Assembly: GCA_005281725.1 (NCBI GenBank)
Contig: SSBO01000012.1
Span: 15,652,566-15,716,565 of the forward strand
Source of the DNA: Wuchereria bancrofti
Taxonomy: Eukaryota; Nematoda; Chromadorea; Rhabditida; Onchocercidae
Reading direction: 5' to 3'
Length of the DNA: 64,000 bases
Shown here: positions 43,635 to 58,042 of the stretch, piece by piece
Numbering within the stretch: the stretch's first letter is position 1
Layout of the letters: every line of letters starts with the position of its first letter
The notes under the pieces: generated by a model
The model's input: the letters and a program-made list of their open reading frames with translations, nothing else
Told to the model about the DNA's origin: nothing
The model's database searches: none
Translations under genes and position numbers: made by a program

Positions 43635-43803
43635 TTAACTGCGTCTTTTGGTATTACTTTCCACTGAACGACCATCACCGAATGGTAGAAGGCATTGAAC
43701 TGGTGAAAAAAAACAGTTCCGTAAATTGTTGCTTCGTTGTTTCTTTAAATGAATCAGTTTCAATTCTCTTGCAAATAGTGAAGATGGATCAATGTCAAAT
43801 AGT
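43635..43803 (-). CDS. Last exon of a probable allatostatin-C/somatostatin-like neuropeptide precursor (partial)
   Basis: A TTTTACAG acceptor precedes an open exon of 56 codons ending in TAA. It encodes LFDIDPSSLFARELKLIHL, then Lys-Lys, then Gln-Arg-Ser-Asn-Asn-Leu-Arg, then NCFFSPVQCLLPF, then a short basic tail. The two Cys enclose six residues in the pattern C-[YF]-F-x-P-[IV]-x-C, which is the core of arthropod allatostatin C (C-Y-F-N-P-I-S-C). A dibasic site lies in front and a Gln follows it that could become pyroglutamate, as in allatostatin C. This would be a secreted signalling peptide with one disulphide. The exon starts in codon phase 2, so upstream exon(s) with a signal peptide must lie to the right; I could not find them in 43804-48644. 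The similarity is by motif only. Confidence 0.55.
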
Positions 43804-46800
43804 CTGTAAAACGTATAATTTGTTTTAAACAATTTTGCACGATAACTTAGGAAACTTTTATAAAGTTTTAATTTCGAGTCAATTTAGAGGGAGACAATTT
43901 TTTATTTTTTCGTGAATATGGGACTTGATGAAATTAAAACAGCAGACCTGCCATGAATAATATGTGTTAAGAGTGTTGCATGACTGCAGATAGGAAAGCA
44001 TAACAGGAATACTGCTGATAGGAGAATTGGCGAAGTTTGTTTCCGTAAAGCAAGTACCATACGAAAATGAATATATCATAACTTGAGTAGCAACCGCTCG
44101 CAGAAATCATATGAAAACTCTCGCCCACGTAACGTAAATAAGCACGAATGTGAGTGCTTGTGAAATATACACAAATGTGCTTCATTTAATGCGCTTATTC
44201 AATTGAAAAGATTATTGAAGCATCCAGAAAGAGATTCGTTTACAGATTAATTTAAACTTCTGACTTCTTTTGGGAACTAGGATAGAACTATTTTTCATGG
44301 GTCTTTAAAAAACGCATAGCGATTTTTTGAATTTTGAAATGTCAAACGGGCATAATGAATTCTGGCGCCAGCAAACGAGCTCAAAAATGAATTCAGCAGT
44401 TTGAAATGACTGATTCTTATAACCCAACTCAACTACCAGAGCTTTGATTTATATGGAACAATCATACTGTCTCCTCATTATCTAATTTAATCAAATTTTT
44501 AAAGTTCTCATTGTTCATAGTTCCACTCAAAGCTAAAAGTCTATATTTTAACGCCCTATGCGGTCTTAAAAAAATACGTCTTTAGGTGACGCATTAACAA
44601 ACTGCAATCTTTACTGACGTTAAAAAAACTATTTACCGTATCATTCCGACGTGATTACTGTGGCGTTTTTTAAGGGATAGCGTTACTCCCTCGTACCATA
44701 GTCAGTTGGTTAGCTAGCGTATTGTCTAAACGGTACATTTCTCGACTAACTTCCATCATATTATTATTTCGATTTATTTCCATCATGTTATTGTTACATG
44801 GAAAAAATCGACGTAAATTTTATGCTGAATATTGAAATTACTGTCCAAACAGTAAACAATATAGTAATCTTTTGCAGTGTTGTGTTTATGAAGTGAAAAT
44901 TGTTTACAAATCATAAGCGCTATTATCAAATAATAATATTCTTTAAATAGGAATAACTTTCCAAGAAAAGTTCATCTATAATTCTTTCACGAAGTTTGAA
45001 AGAAAAACTAGGGATAAACGATATTCAAAACTGCTGATAAAAATAGAATTACCAATTAGAAAAGTAACATGAAGCGTAAAAGATTAGCAACTGAAACCTG
45101 GCATTACAATAATTAGTTACAGATGGATTACTTGACAACAGATGGTATAAATTGATTTGAATATCCGCATACTCACGCTCAAATGGATCGATGTGTTAAT
45201 TTACCGCTCTGCTTATATTTCTAAATAGCATCTCATCACTACTAATAAACCAAACTAAGAATAATTGAGTATACATCCATACCATGCTTTAATTTCAGTG
45301 TGTTTACTGTGAAATAGGATAAAATTAGCACTCGATCGAATTAGCATTTAGCACCGATGTGAGTCATTGATAACATTAGCTGCAAAACACGGATCATAAA
45401 AGCGCTCTTGAAGAGAACACAAATAAACTGAAATTCACAACATACGACTATATTAATAAAACTGTAGAACGGAAAGACCGAATTCGGTTCAGGAAGTTAC
45501 ATGACCTTTTATTCGTAGATAGTGTTGCTAAGCTGTCAAATCGTCAGGTTAATTATTTGAAGAGTGTGAGTCCACTTCACTGACTTGATTTTTTCACAGT
45601 TTCATGCTTCCGAAATTTTAAAGACCAGTGACATCACCCACTAGACTATTCTAAATTCACTTTATCGGTATATTCAGTTACTATCTCAATCCAAAAATAT
45701 ATGACAGATTTGTTGCTTTTGATAACTTTTAATATATCTGTTAATGTTTCACATGAAATGTAAAACTTAATTTGGCAAAAACATACAAATTTGATGCGGA
45801 GAAGTAACCTAAAATATTCATCTGAACTAAATTTTTCTTTACCTTGGTACTTCTTTTTCTGTATTTAAGATGCTTAATTAAGGAATACTATGCATGAAAG
45901 ATATACATCAAACTGAATTTGCAGTGAGTCACTTGATCTCTTAGTTTTTTAAAAAAGCAAAGGAATAACTCTTCTTCGAGAAAAAAAGAGAAATTGAGGA
46001 GTTAGGTCATTCTGTACTTATTTCGTTTGGAAAAAAAGCATGCATTTAAGTAGACTGAGAAAAGATATATGACGGTAGTTTCCAAGGTCATTTTGAATTA
46101 GGAAACATAATATATACAAGAAAAAATCAGTCAAGATAAAGTACATTTCCGTTTCCCTTGTTGAGCAATTCTCTCTTAGTCTTAGATAAAAAATATGGTT
46201 CTGTCACCGTTTGTTTTAGATTCAAACTGAAGTTGTAAAGAGCAAAAAGTTGAAAACAAGTGTCCAGTCATATGAGGATATTTTGAGAGATCAATCTTGT
46301 AGTTGCATTTATTTTTAAAAATGGCAAACCTTACTTAATTTTTTTTTTAGCAATAAACGTCACTGAAAAGAACTTCCTCTAACCTAACCTAAGTTGTTTA
46401 AAAGGACTCATTGAAACGAACAGAACAGAGCTCTACAAACTTAGATTCATTAGGAATCATCTGTTCTAAAATTCTAAGATTTTTTAGCTCCGCTCTAAAT
46501 AAGTCTACAACAATGAAAAAAGGAGGGATGGGGCAGAATTTAAATCTTTACAACCAGCAAGCAAAGAGAAACCTAACGCAGAAGTCACGCTGAGAGATAA
46601 TTTCACCCTCATTCTATGAAGATTTTTCGACGGCTAGCATATTTATGTAACGATTAAAGCATAGCCCATATTAGCGGTGTTTAACAGAAACTGAGCAATT
46701 CTCATTGCATAAAACCCCACCTTATTTTATATTTGTTAAAAGTGATGTCGCTCAACAGTGAGAGGATGATGAACAAGTGGAAACAAAGAGCCTCATTTTA

Positions 46801-48644
46801 TTTTATATTGTCTAAAAGTGATGTTGCTCAAGTGACAGGAAGCGTAAACAAAGTGGAGATAAACACAACATAATTTAAAGCACTTTTCCGAATATTGAGA
46901 ATCTAACTAACTCAGATGTCATTCTCGACATACTAAACCTGAACAACAGAAGCTGCCGCCCTAAAAAATCAATGTTTCAAAAAACCATTCAAGAATGTCA
47001 TTAAAAAAATCCTGAAGTACATAATTCCACTGCAATTTTATTTGGAATAACTGCGCTAATCGATGATGCAGCTAAAAATTCATTGGAGCTAAATATACGT
47101 TTGACAGGAACATGATATTTTCTTACAAAATTTAAGACAACTATGCAGTAATGTAAGCTGATGAAAGTTCCATTTCTCGGTTTCAACTCACAACAGGAAA
47201 CTAAAAATACAAACTACGAATCGCTCTGAAATTAACAGCAAAGTTCAGAAGGAATAGCTTTGTCTAACCATCAAACCATGTCTCACTTAGAAATAGCTAT
47301 AGAGTTCCTTCGCAAATTAAAATCCTAAGAAAAATAAAATCTAGAAGTGATTTCTTGATGGTTCCATTCAAGTTAAAAATTTCCTGGAAATCTGCTCATT
47401 AAAATGAAGATCCAACATTCATTAATGAGAAAAGATTCACAAGTATTCCATATCAATGGATTTGACAAATTTTTAGAAAAGATGCAGTAACTGAAAATTT
47501 GAATTTTTGTTGGAGAAATTTATATTCCTATGCAAAAACTGAAGCTTAAAATTAGTTCCTTAACCTCTTTTCTTCACTCGAATTATAGAAAGTTTGTGAA
47601 GCAAGAAGTTTCTGGTTTTTTTATTGGGAGATTTTAATGAACCGATATATCTAAAGCAAAATTTGCATATAAATGTAAATATGTGTGCTGTAAAGTAGAT
47701 ATTCATCACACGCAATGCAACAGAGCATTGCTCAGTGTAAGCACTTCAAAAACAGTTAATTTCGTTAAAAATCATTACTAATGAAAAAGGTATGCTTATT
47801 CTTACATTATATATATCACAATGGTATCGCTTATTTGGTATAAAAAAACCATAAATGGATTTCCACTGGAACTCATCATCAATCAGTTAAATAATTGAAA
47901 TTGATAAAGAAAAAAAGCTTTCAGTTTCACTGACACCAATCTCCATAAAATTGACCAAATTCACATCTCTTTTGGTCAAAACAGTTGTTGGACCAACTGT
48001 TAAGAACCACTGCACTGCTGTCGCTGCCACTGCTACATACAAGGAATTAGCCATTATTCAGATATGTGATTCTTCCATTATTTCTTGCCAGTACAATCAC
48101 CTCAAAATTTGACCAGCAAATCGGGACATTAAGATGGACAAATTAAAATAATCATGATGGATGCTTATAATAATCACCGAAGTACAATCTACACTTTTTT
48201 GAATGGAAGATTAGGAAATACCTGTAATACCATTTCTGCAGCACTATTTTAACAAGCAGGAAAGGATAGATAGATAACCAAGAGTGACAGTGGAATATTC
48301 GATAGTGATACCAAAAGAAAGTAGGAGGAACTGTACAGATGGTGAATATGTAAGAAAGACCCTGATAAGCACAGTCAAGCTAGGTGATATCAAACCTTCA
48401 AAGCAAACAAGCCCCAAATTTGTAAAACAAATGAACCCTATACAGTTCCTGCACACAACCATTTTCATGTTCAGACCAATCACTCGCTTAAGCAAAGTCT
48501 TCCCAACTTCTCAAGAACACCCACAATTTATACCATAACAAATTTGTAAAAATATTCCAACATGCTATCTTGTCTGTATAGTTTTTTAATTTGTCAAGTG
48601 TTCAAATGAAACTTTCTCTGATTCAGAACTTACCTAACACACAG
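43804..48644. other. 4.8-kb region with no recognised gene
   Basis: Very AT-rich, with short ORFs only. It contains a diverged tandem duplication of about 75 bp at 46725-46862. The 5' exon(s) of the peptide gene at 43635 should be here on the minus strand but were not identified. Confidence 0.5.
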
Positions 48645-51600
48645 TTAAAGTTTATCCTTAGAAGCTGATGCCACTTTTTCCATAGCACTTAAACCATCCG
48701 CAGCTAAAGCTGCAGCTCGACGTCGAGCGGCAGAAGGTTGATATATTGCACGTTCTGGACGGTCCTAAAGTTAAGTTTGTATCGCAGAAACATTTTCGAA
48801 AAATAGTAAAAGTAAAAATGAAAAACAATGATCAGTCAGTGCCATTTCATCAACTTGTTCAAATCAAAAGACAAAGGCAAATTACAAACCGAATGATAAT
48901 CTTATGAAAATTTTGTTTGTAGCAAGCTTTAATTAGGATATGCTCAGTTTGAGCATTTGAGTAGAAAATGTCAATAAAAAATTTTGTAATAAGAGCTTTT
49001 TGCTCTAAAAAGTCTAAGTAGATGGTTTTAGGTTTTGTTTTCGACCTTATTTTCAAAGCTCAATGTTTAATTTCTTAGTTCCACTTTATTTCTAGCCTAA
49101 TGTTGCAAATTCATTTAACAACAGTACACCATAGTTGATAAGGGAAAATATTAAAGCACAGAAAATTTTCTTAAAATAGATACTGTGTGCTACCACTAGA
49201 CTAGATATGTTAATACTTCGAAAAATACATCAGTTATATATTACGGCATTTAATTTCAGAAATGAAGAACATAAAACAGGAACAATTGTAGAATGTGGTA
49301 ATGCCTTATATAATGTAACGAACAGATTCAGTTCTTTAATTTCGTGACTAAACGCAACAGGTATGGACAAAGACACATCATGATCGCATTAGAAAGGTCA
49401 CAAATTCTCCCATAGTGAAATCTTAAAAGCCAGCTATTTTGTTAACTTGCTCACCTTATTACGACGAGGCTTAGTAAAACCATTTTCAGTCTTTTCTTCC
49501 TTTTTCCCCTTATCTGAGTTTCTTTCATCTTTTTCGGCAGCTGTAGTTTTGTGCACCAGTATCCGACTTGTTGCTCTCGAGACTCTAGTATCCAGTTTGT
49601 CCGGTCTGGAAGTGCCCATTGTATTCAGTTGAAAGCAATTGTGCACAGAAAATTGGGAAAAAGTTGACATTACACCAAATGCATCTCGAGCATGCATGTT
49701 TGGAATCATTCCGTCATAGCACCTTCATAATAAAATTTAAAAAAAAGTGCAAAGTTTTGCAAATTTAAGATGTGCTTCTGCAAAATCGTTAACTTCTATT
49801 ATAAACAACATGGATTGAGTAGTAGCTGCTATTCGATGTATTATTACTTCATGCATCGTTTATGACCACTATTTTTCATTTTCCGAGTGACCTAGGTCAC
49901 TTAACTGCTTCAAGGCAGTTTTTTTTCATGGTAAACATTGAGCCATGAAGGAGTTCCAGTAATTCGCTTCTATGGTTTACCCTACATTATAAATTCCTGT
50001 GCAAGTACAAGCAATAAACAAAAAAGACTTCAAAAAGACATACGATATTGCCTCAACAGTATCATTCGACGATATAGTCTTCTTGAAAATAGTCCTCCCC
50101 TCGTCTTTTTTTATCGTCTTCTCTCTTTCTAGTTCTTCAACTTTTTCAGCTTTGAAGCATTGATTTTCATCATTCTGTTTCGTTTTCTTCGAAAAAGGAT
50201 CACTGCCAGCTGCAAACACAAATTTAAATTACGTCCCATATTTTGCACCTGTCCATGATACAAGTGCTGATATTCACACCATGAATTAACTACCTGACGT
50301 ATCACGTCCTTTCTTCGACGACTGAACACATTTGTCACGGTCATTAATATCACACCATTTACCGCTTTTTTCTATCGCACCATTATAACTACAATTGCCG
50401 GCACGGTATGTTCGAATTTTTGTTCTGTGAAAATTTCCATCTTAATGATCTCTTAACCAATCACAATAATTCAAATATACACTATGAACTTTTTTTACTT
50501 GATATTCTCAATCCCAAACTTAATAGCACCTGGAGTATCGTATTAGCTACTCTTACAAAACTATTACTATTAGATGCGAATATCAAGTCCATTCAAATCA
50601 GAAAATAATTAAACATATGTCAATGGATGTATTGCAAATGTACACTTTCTGTGTAAGTGTTAACCTTTCTTTTTCTTTCACTGAACTTTCATTGCTTCGT
50701 TCCAGCCTAGAGTTACGAAATTCAATCACTTTCTTTATATCTTGCCGTTCCTGTTTATCTTTCAATTCGCTTTCATTACGACGTTCCATCCGCTCACGCT
50801 TTTCCTCTTCACGAGCGCGTCGCTTTTCCTACAATGAAGCTTTTTAAAACTAATCATTCATGTTATCAAATTAGAAGAGATGAAATTTATACATAACAGA
50901 TTACTCGAGCTTGCGGAATATTACCATGAAAAGGGAAAAATAAAAATTTTTTTTGATACTGAAAAATCAAAAATGTAAAAATTACTAGACAAATTTCCCA
51001 AGATGAAGAAGGTCTTCGGCCACAAACACACTTGTGATCTAATTACAGACCATGTATTTTCCTGCATAGTTGAGAAAATACCAAATTCAGCTATCAATTT
51101 AATGCCCTTGAATAAGAAAAAAAAGAGAGAGACAACCTCAATGCGTCTGATACTTTTCCTGATCATATACTGCGTTAATGGTGTTTCCTGCACAGCATTC
51201 TCTGAAATCATGCAACTCAGAGTTACAAAAATCATAACACTGTCCTCATCACTTTCAACTTATCCTAATTATACCGTTATTTTTCCACACATCGACGAAA
51301 ATATGCCAATATTCTCCACTTCAGTACTTTCTTGCTTATTTGCCAGGATGAAGGTCCCCTGCTACAAACTCACTTGTAATCTAACTTGTGATCTATATTT
51401 GATTTCTTAAAAGTTTGGTTAAATCTTGCTATTTTTAAATATATTTATTCATTTAAATGTTTTCTAAAATGTATCTCATAAAATGATGAACTTTTGTGCA
51501 TTACTAACTATAGCAAACCAATGCCTCAGTAATTACATATACATCTGAATCAGCTTAACAACTGTCATAGATTGTATGAAATAGAATCAGAATATGCACT

Positions 51601-53356
51601 TGGGTACCATACAGAATCCATGGCTTGAAAGAGAGTCTCTTTTAAAGTAGATTTTTAAACAAAGATTATATCTAGGAACTCCTTCCCATCTCCTAAGCAT
51701 TTTTAACCCGAAAGGTACTGCTGGAAACAGGTTGCAACCTAAAATTAACATCTTTAAATTTCAAACCAGAGATTTAAGGCTCACGCTAATGTAACTCTAC
51801 CAAAACTTTCTAAACAGATTCAGGAAAAAACTGCATTTGTTATCATTTCCGTTTACTGACTTTAATCACTCAATCTTTTTTCTACCTCTCTAGTTTTCAT
51901 TTGCTGTTTACCGTCCTCTAATATATAAAAATAACTCCCAATGCTCTACCTCCTTTTTCATTGAACTTTAAATTCCAATTAGTAAGAAAACCAACAAAAT
52001 GAAATCAAAAACATCACTTTCAAGCATTTTCTCCTTTTCATCGATTTCTTTGATCAGTTGTTCCATTGGTATCGGATCTGGTTTTTGCAGATTTTCTCTT
52101 TCGCTCAAAAATTTTTTGTACTCATGATCTAAATTATTTGTTTGGACAAATTATACTATAAAGACACTGAAACGAATCATGAAAACTGAAAAAAAAACCT
52201 GCTTCTATAGTACCACATTTGAAGTCACGTTCCTTGGCATCTTCTAATTTATCGTGTGGCACCTTTGGATTCGGCGCAAGTTCGACAATACCAATAGACT
52301 CTCCTCCTAATATAGGGTGTAAATAAAAGCAAAATCTATGTTGAATGCTTGATTTTTTTATTTCTTAAGAGTTCCGCTAGCTATCTTTGGAGCATAAATG
52401 CTCACTACTTGTTATCAGTAATAATAAAAAACACTTCAATATAAGCAGTATAATTAGAGTAGGTAAAATTAACTCCTACAAAACCCGGTTACTAATCATC
52501 AACGAATTTCAATTTTGGAAATATAAGGAAGAATTTATCACCCTTATCATCAACAAAAACATATCCATGAAAACGTTCCTTGAATGCGATAGCATCATCA
52601 TCCTTCATGAAAACGAAATAGACTCTCGAAAATGATATTCCTTCGCTGGAAAATCAATCACATGAAATGGACAGTTCAGAAACAATGAAACCGAACAAAA
52701 GATATTGTATTTTCAAAAAAAAAAAAAAAAAAAAACACTAAAACTACACTTCCATGTCTGACAAAACCATAACACAATTTCATGCTAGACAAAATAAAGC
52801 AATTTACAAGATTTTATCCGTAACAGCACTGTTCCACTGAATAAATCCACAACTGCACACCAAATTACTAAATCGTCACTAGCCAGCAAAAAAAAAGAAA
52901 AAAAAAAAATACAAAACTGAGCAAAAATTAAGAGAAAATTACAAACAGCAGAGAATTCATGTAAAGACGAGAGGACCTTGATTTTGCAGCGACAAATTCA
53001 GAAAATTCGAATTCCGGAATTGGACTCAGTTGAGTTTCTAACTGCTCCCATGTCATAGCTGCCGGCAGTCGACGTAAAACGATCTGGAAATTAATACTCA
53101 ACATTGAAACGGTACAAGAGAAGACTTCGATTCGGAAATTGCCTAGGTTAACTCAATATTTTTTCACCGCAGAAATTGTCTAGTCTTCCTACTTTGCACT
53201 TCCCAATTTTTTAAAACTCTCAAATTTGCTCAAAAAAATTGTTTCTTGGAATTAGTAGAATAAAAAAACGCTTACCTTGAGCGGCATTTTCCGCCTAGCT
53301 TTTTCTTTTCCGGACGACATCGCATATGACGTCGGCTTCGAAGAGTCATTTTTCAT
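48645..53356 (-). CDS. smg-4: UPF3 / SMG-4 nonsense-mediated mRNA decay factor
   Basis: Shuttling adaptor that links UPF2 to exon-junction complexes and promotes decay of mRNAs with early stops. Exons, 5' to 3': 53276-53356, 52977-53083, 52542-52645, 52199-52306, 52013-52128, 50665-50828, 50294-50388, 50044-50209, 49455-49605 and 48645-48764. All phases agree, giving 403 residues. Residues about 25-115 form the UPF3 RNP-type domain that binds UPF2: VLRRLPAAMTWEQL, LSPIPEFEFSEF and ERFHGYVFVDDKG. DHEYKKFLSERENLQKP and a charged EKRRAREEEKRERMERR coiled region follow. Near the C-terminus, ERAIYQPSAARRRAA matches the exon-junction-complex-binding motif (YQPGARxR in vertebrates). The large intron 5 holds a 135-codon reading that I reject as coding. 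The 3' exons (49.4-50.4 kb) are weakly conserved, so their borders are the least certain. Confidence 0.88.
49887..49920. promoter_or_regulatory. Perfect palindrome of two AGGTCA half-sites plus adjacent hairpin
   Basis: 49887-49900 reads GTGACCTAGGTCAC, two nuclear-receptor half-sites back to back with no spacer. A 6-bp stem with a 6-base loop follows at 903-920 of the same kilobase. It sits in a UPF3 intron. The half-site interpretation is by resemblance only. Confidence 0.3.
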
Positions 53357-54612
53357 ACTATAGTAACAACCAACTTCCTTTAAAGGTCTCAAGTTTCGAA
53401 ATATTATACAATTCATGAAGATCGATTGGGAAAAGATCCAATAAATCAACTAAGAATCAATGACAACAAACATGCAGTGGTATGAAATGAAATCTCATCA
53501 AAGAATCTTCGAAAAATGTAAACATCACACCACAGAATAACTTTTAAAACGGAATAACCTTGCTTCGCCTCAGAAAAATTTAGAAAAAATTCAAAAACTT
53601 TAAAGAAACTTTAACTTAAATCTTTAATTTATACGTCTAACGATTGAAGTAATGTCAGTGCAGCGATCCCGATCACCGCTGCCCGTTTCCTTTGCTTATT
53701 AAGAATGGAACCCAAATTCCACAACTACTGGAATTTGATAAGCGAGAATCCGCTTAGAGAAAACAATCATTGCATATTCGCGACTAGATGATTAGGAAGC
53801 ACTCACGCATTGTAAGAAATAACAACAGTAAAATCTGAATTACTAGAATTGAAATTCAGAGAGATAATGAGAACATATTTCGGGAAAAATATGTACAGTA
53901 ATGGCAAAAACCATTCATGGCTAGAGGATTGAAAGTTATCTCCATAAAATGTGAATAGCACTAAGTGTATAAAAGTTTTATCAATTTAATTCTCATAGAA
54001 CAAACCAAAAAAATCAGATTTGCATAAACTGTATGTGTAAAGCATAAATATACAAAAAGTGACCTGGTACAACAAATCGAATGCCAAGGTTAGTGTTTCA
54101 AATGTAAATCAATTCCCTTGGAGGTGATTTGCTCAAACATATTATTCATATTATACTTCGTACATCATATACTCCTTTAAAAAATTAACTCCACATCTAA
54201 AAACAATTTTAACTCCCTTACATTAATATTCTACTTTAAATTACTGTAAATAACTGTTAACAGAAGTCACCCTCCACCAAAACAACTTTCCAGAACTTGA
54301 CTGGAATCAAGACAAAATTATATTAACAAACAAATCTTACGGAAAGACCAATGGAAAAGATATGAAGAATTATGTGGAGTGTTAGTCAGTAAATTATGAT
54401 GTAATGACAAAGCAATGTTCAAATTTAACACTTAGATTTTCCCTCAAAATTCAATTTTTACCAGCAGCTGATTTCGTCGCAGCAAGCTTTCGTAATAATT
54501 CATCTTCAGTGAAACTTTAGCCTAGAAATTCGGAATCGCAAGATATCATTTCAAATTTATGAAGATATCTTAACTTTTTCACTGATGAATATAGTTCTCC
54601 ACTCAAAATAAC

Positions 54613-54708
54613 AAAGATTAATATAACAAGAAATCCCATAAATTGTAAAATTTTGATGCCAAAGATTAATATAACAAGAAATCCCATAAATTGTAAAATT
54701 TTGATGCC
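54613..54708. repeat. 48-bp exact tandem duplication
   Basis: 54613-54660 and 54661-54708 are identical and adjacent. Absent from the left-hand block copy, so recent. Confidence 0.9.
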
Positions 54709-54750
54709 ATGAGGCTATAAGAAAATAAAGTGAAGCTTTAAAATATATGT

Positions 54751-54928
54751 AGACAGAATCCAGAAAGAATCTCTATCACATTGTAACATCAATCGGTTGA
54801 CAAAAGGAATCGGTATTGAAAGAGAATCGATCAAGACATAGACAGAATCCAGAAAGAATCTCTATCACATTGTAACATCAATCGGTTGACAAAAGGAATC
54901 GGTATTGAAAAAGAATCGATCAAGACAA
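54751..54928. repeat. 89-bp tandem duplication
   Basis: 54751-54839 is repeated at 54840-54928 with one mismatch seen. It is confined to the right-hand block copy. Confidence 0.9.
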
Positions 54929-55638
54929 ACACAGTTATACTTATTGGGTTATAACTTACTCAAACCTATAAAGTTTCATTCAAACACTGCTGTGAATTAA
55001 GCTCGAAGAGATAATATTCAGCATAATATAAAATGTGGAGAGTATAACATATGCTTTCCCTAAACATAATTAGCAATTTACAAAGTTCAGTAGGTCAGAA
55101 TTAGTCCTATACTGTTCCAACAGCCAATTTAGAATTTCTAAAGTAACAAAAGCAAAAAATTTAGCATCTTGAAAAGGATTTCGGACTACAAAGCGTTGAT
55201 GAAGTTTCAATCTCATCTCTAATGTGAACAAAGCAAAGTGGGAGTCTTTTGGAATAAAAGAAAGTAAATGTGAAGGACCTTTCGCAAGTAAAATAATTCA
55301 CATTTTAAGCTTAGTAATAGATAAATAAGAATTACGAAATATTAAATATTTTCCGTAAATGTAAGTCTCTTTCTTTTTCAAGAATTAAGGCGCCCAATTT
55401 TGCAAAGATTGGTAAGTGCTGACTATTTTCACATTTGTTTAAACAAAATTTTTTAAACTCCCACGTAAAATAAGTAATGTACGGTAACACACTATAAAAA
55501 AATACTGCATTAATGTCTTAGTGAAATAGGCAAGAACAAGTAGAATAATTATAAGGCAATAACCTGAAAATAAAATGTGGGGATTTAAATAAAAAATGGC
55601 ACTTCATAGACAACTAAGTATTCAGATTGCATATTTCT

Positions 55639-58042
<2,404 letters not shown>

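Larger units (their letters stand above)
53357..55638. other. Spacer between UPF3 and pcyt copy 2
   Basis: No gene recognised. 54206-54595 is inverted relative to 4858-5249. 54613-54708 and 54751-54928 are near-perfect tandem duplications. About 54596-55300 has no counterpart in the left copy. Confidence 0.55.

Noticed and set aside
51003..51410. 135-codon plus-strand reading, the longest of the minor ORFs
   Set aside because: It lies wholly inside UPF3 intron 5, has no domain similarity, and contains an imperfect repeat of its own start near its end. AT-rich chance ORF is more likely.
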